Below are positions 63,944 to 64,000 of a stretch of DNA of 64,000 nucleotides, one piece after another (the stretch's first letter is position 1; each line of letters starts with the position of its first letter). The stretch lies in contig SVEK01000006.1 in assembly GCA_015057405.1 (NCBI GenBank), forward strand, positions 36,683 to 100,682, given 5' to 3'. The position numbers and the translations under genes are program-made. The notes beneath the pieces are model-generated. The model did no database searches. It was given only the letters and a program-made list of their open reading frames with translations, and had not been told where the DNA came from. Source of the stretch: Lachnospiraceae bacterium. Lineage in GTDB: Bacteria; Bacillota; Clostridia; Lachnospirales; Lachnospiraceae.

Positions 63944-64000
63944 TTACTCCTCACAAATAATACTAAGAGCGTCATACATCTCCTGTTTTGTTACCGTAGT
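63944..64000 (-). CDS. C-terminal end of an unidentified gene upstream of lspA (partial)
   Basis: An open minus-strand frame enters from the window edge and ends at TAA (63944-63946), coding ...TVTKQEMYDALSIICEE. Its last codons form the lspA ribosome site (GAGGAG). In relatives a TraR/DksA-like or DivIVA-like gene can precede lspA, but 18 residues are too few to identify it. Confidence 0.45.
   Translation of the reverse strand, partial: TTVTKQEMYDALSIICEE

Overview
The window reads as a chromosomal segment of a low-GC Gram-positive anaerobe of class Clostridia, most likely family Lachnospiraceae. I infer this from gene content and order (polC tail then rimP-nusA-rnpM-ylxQ-infB; yicC-remA-gmk-rpoZ; rex; lspA-rluD), from strong AGGAGG-type ribosome binding sites with frequent TTG/GTG starts, and from several secreted BspA-type leucine-rich-repeat and Ig-like proteins with Pro/Thr linkers. 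I cannot name a genus from sequence alone.

Layout. 1-1664: the polC tail, a PilZ protein and a winged-helix/CBS protein. 1691-3361: an intact IS1182-like insertion sequence sitting inside a bidirectional terminator and flanked by a 29-bp duplication of it. 3397-3468: tRNA-Glu(CTC). 3688-13088: a translation/ribosome-maturation block (rimP, nusA, rnpM, ylxQ, infB, rbfA, nrnA, truB, ribF) ending with an acyltransferase. 13065-21977: a convergent ABC-F gene, rex with a probable self-operator, a coiled-coil protein, the NAD(P)HX repair enzyme, alr, an orphan mazF, rlmH and a large unrecognised protein. 22042-29464: two paralogous secreted LRR proteins followed by a membrane Ser/Thr kinase with an N-terminal zinc ribbon and C-terminal PASTA domains. 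29471-35550: an FMN-riboswitch operon ribD-ribE-ribBA-ribH translationally coupled to a SulP transporter.

35774-41273: a secreted Ig-like protein with an acidic repeat tail, a PD-(D/E)XK-like protein and a 1019-residue secreted LRR protein built of three modules. 41363-43700: pnp with its own promoter, a very long leader hairpin and a terminator, followed by a GC-richer intergenic repeat. 43935-51328: a flippase (minus strand), a chemoreceptor, a polytopic membrane protein with a GtrB-like glycosyltransferase, and a cysteine desulfurase. 51372-53938 (minus): a PHP phosphatase and rqcH. 54051-57463: yicC-remA-gmk-rpoZ and two tandem signal peptidases. 57611-60279: a LysM protein under two LexA-like boxes and a cell-wall amidase. 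60324-64000 (minus): a tyrosine recombinase, a BlaI-type repressor, rluD, lspA and the tail of one more gene.

The housekeeping blocks look ordinary. The parts most worth a second look are the LRR/LRR/PASTA-kinase cluster, the roughly 95-nt pnp leader hairpin, the LexA-controlled YneA-like gene, the IS in a duplicated bidirectional terminator, the orphan MazF, and the SulP gene coupled to the riboflavin operon. No CRISPR array, rRNA or prophage was seen.
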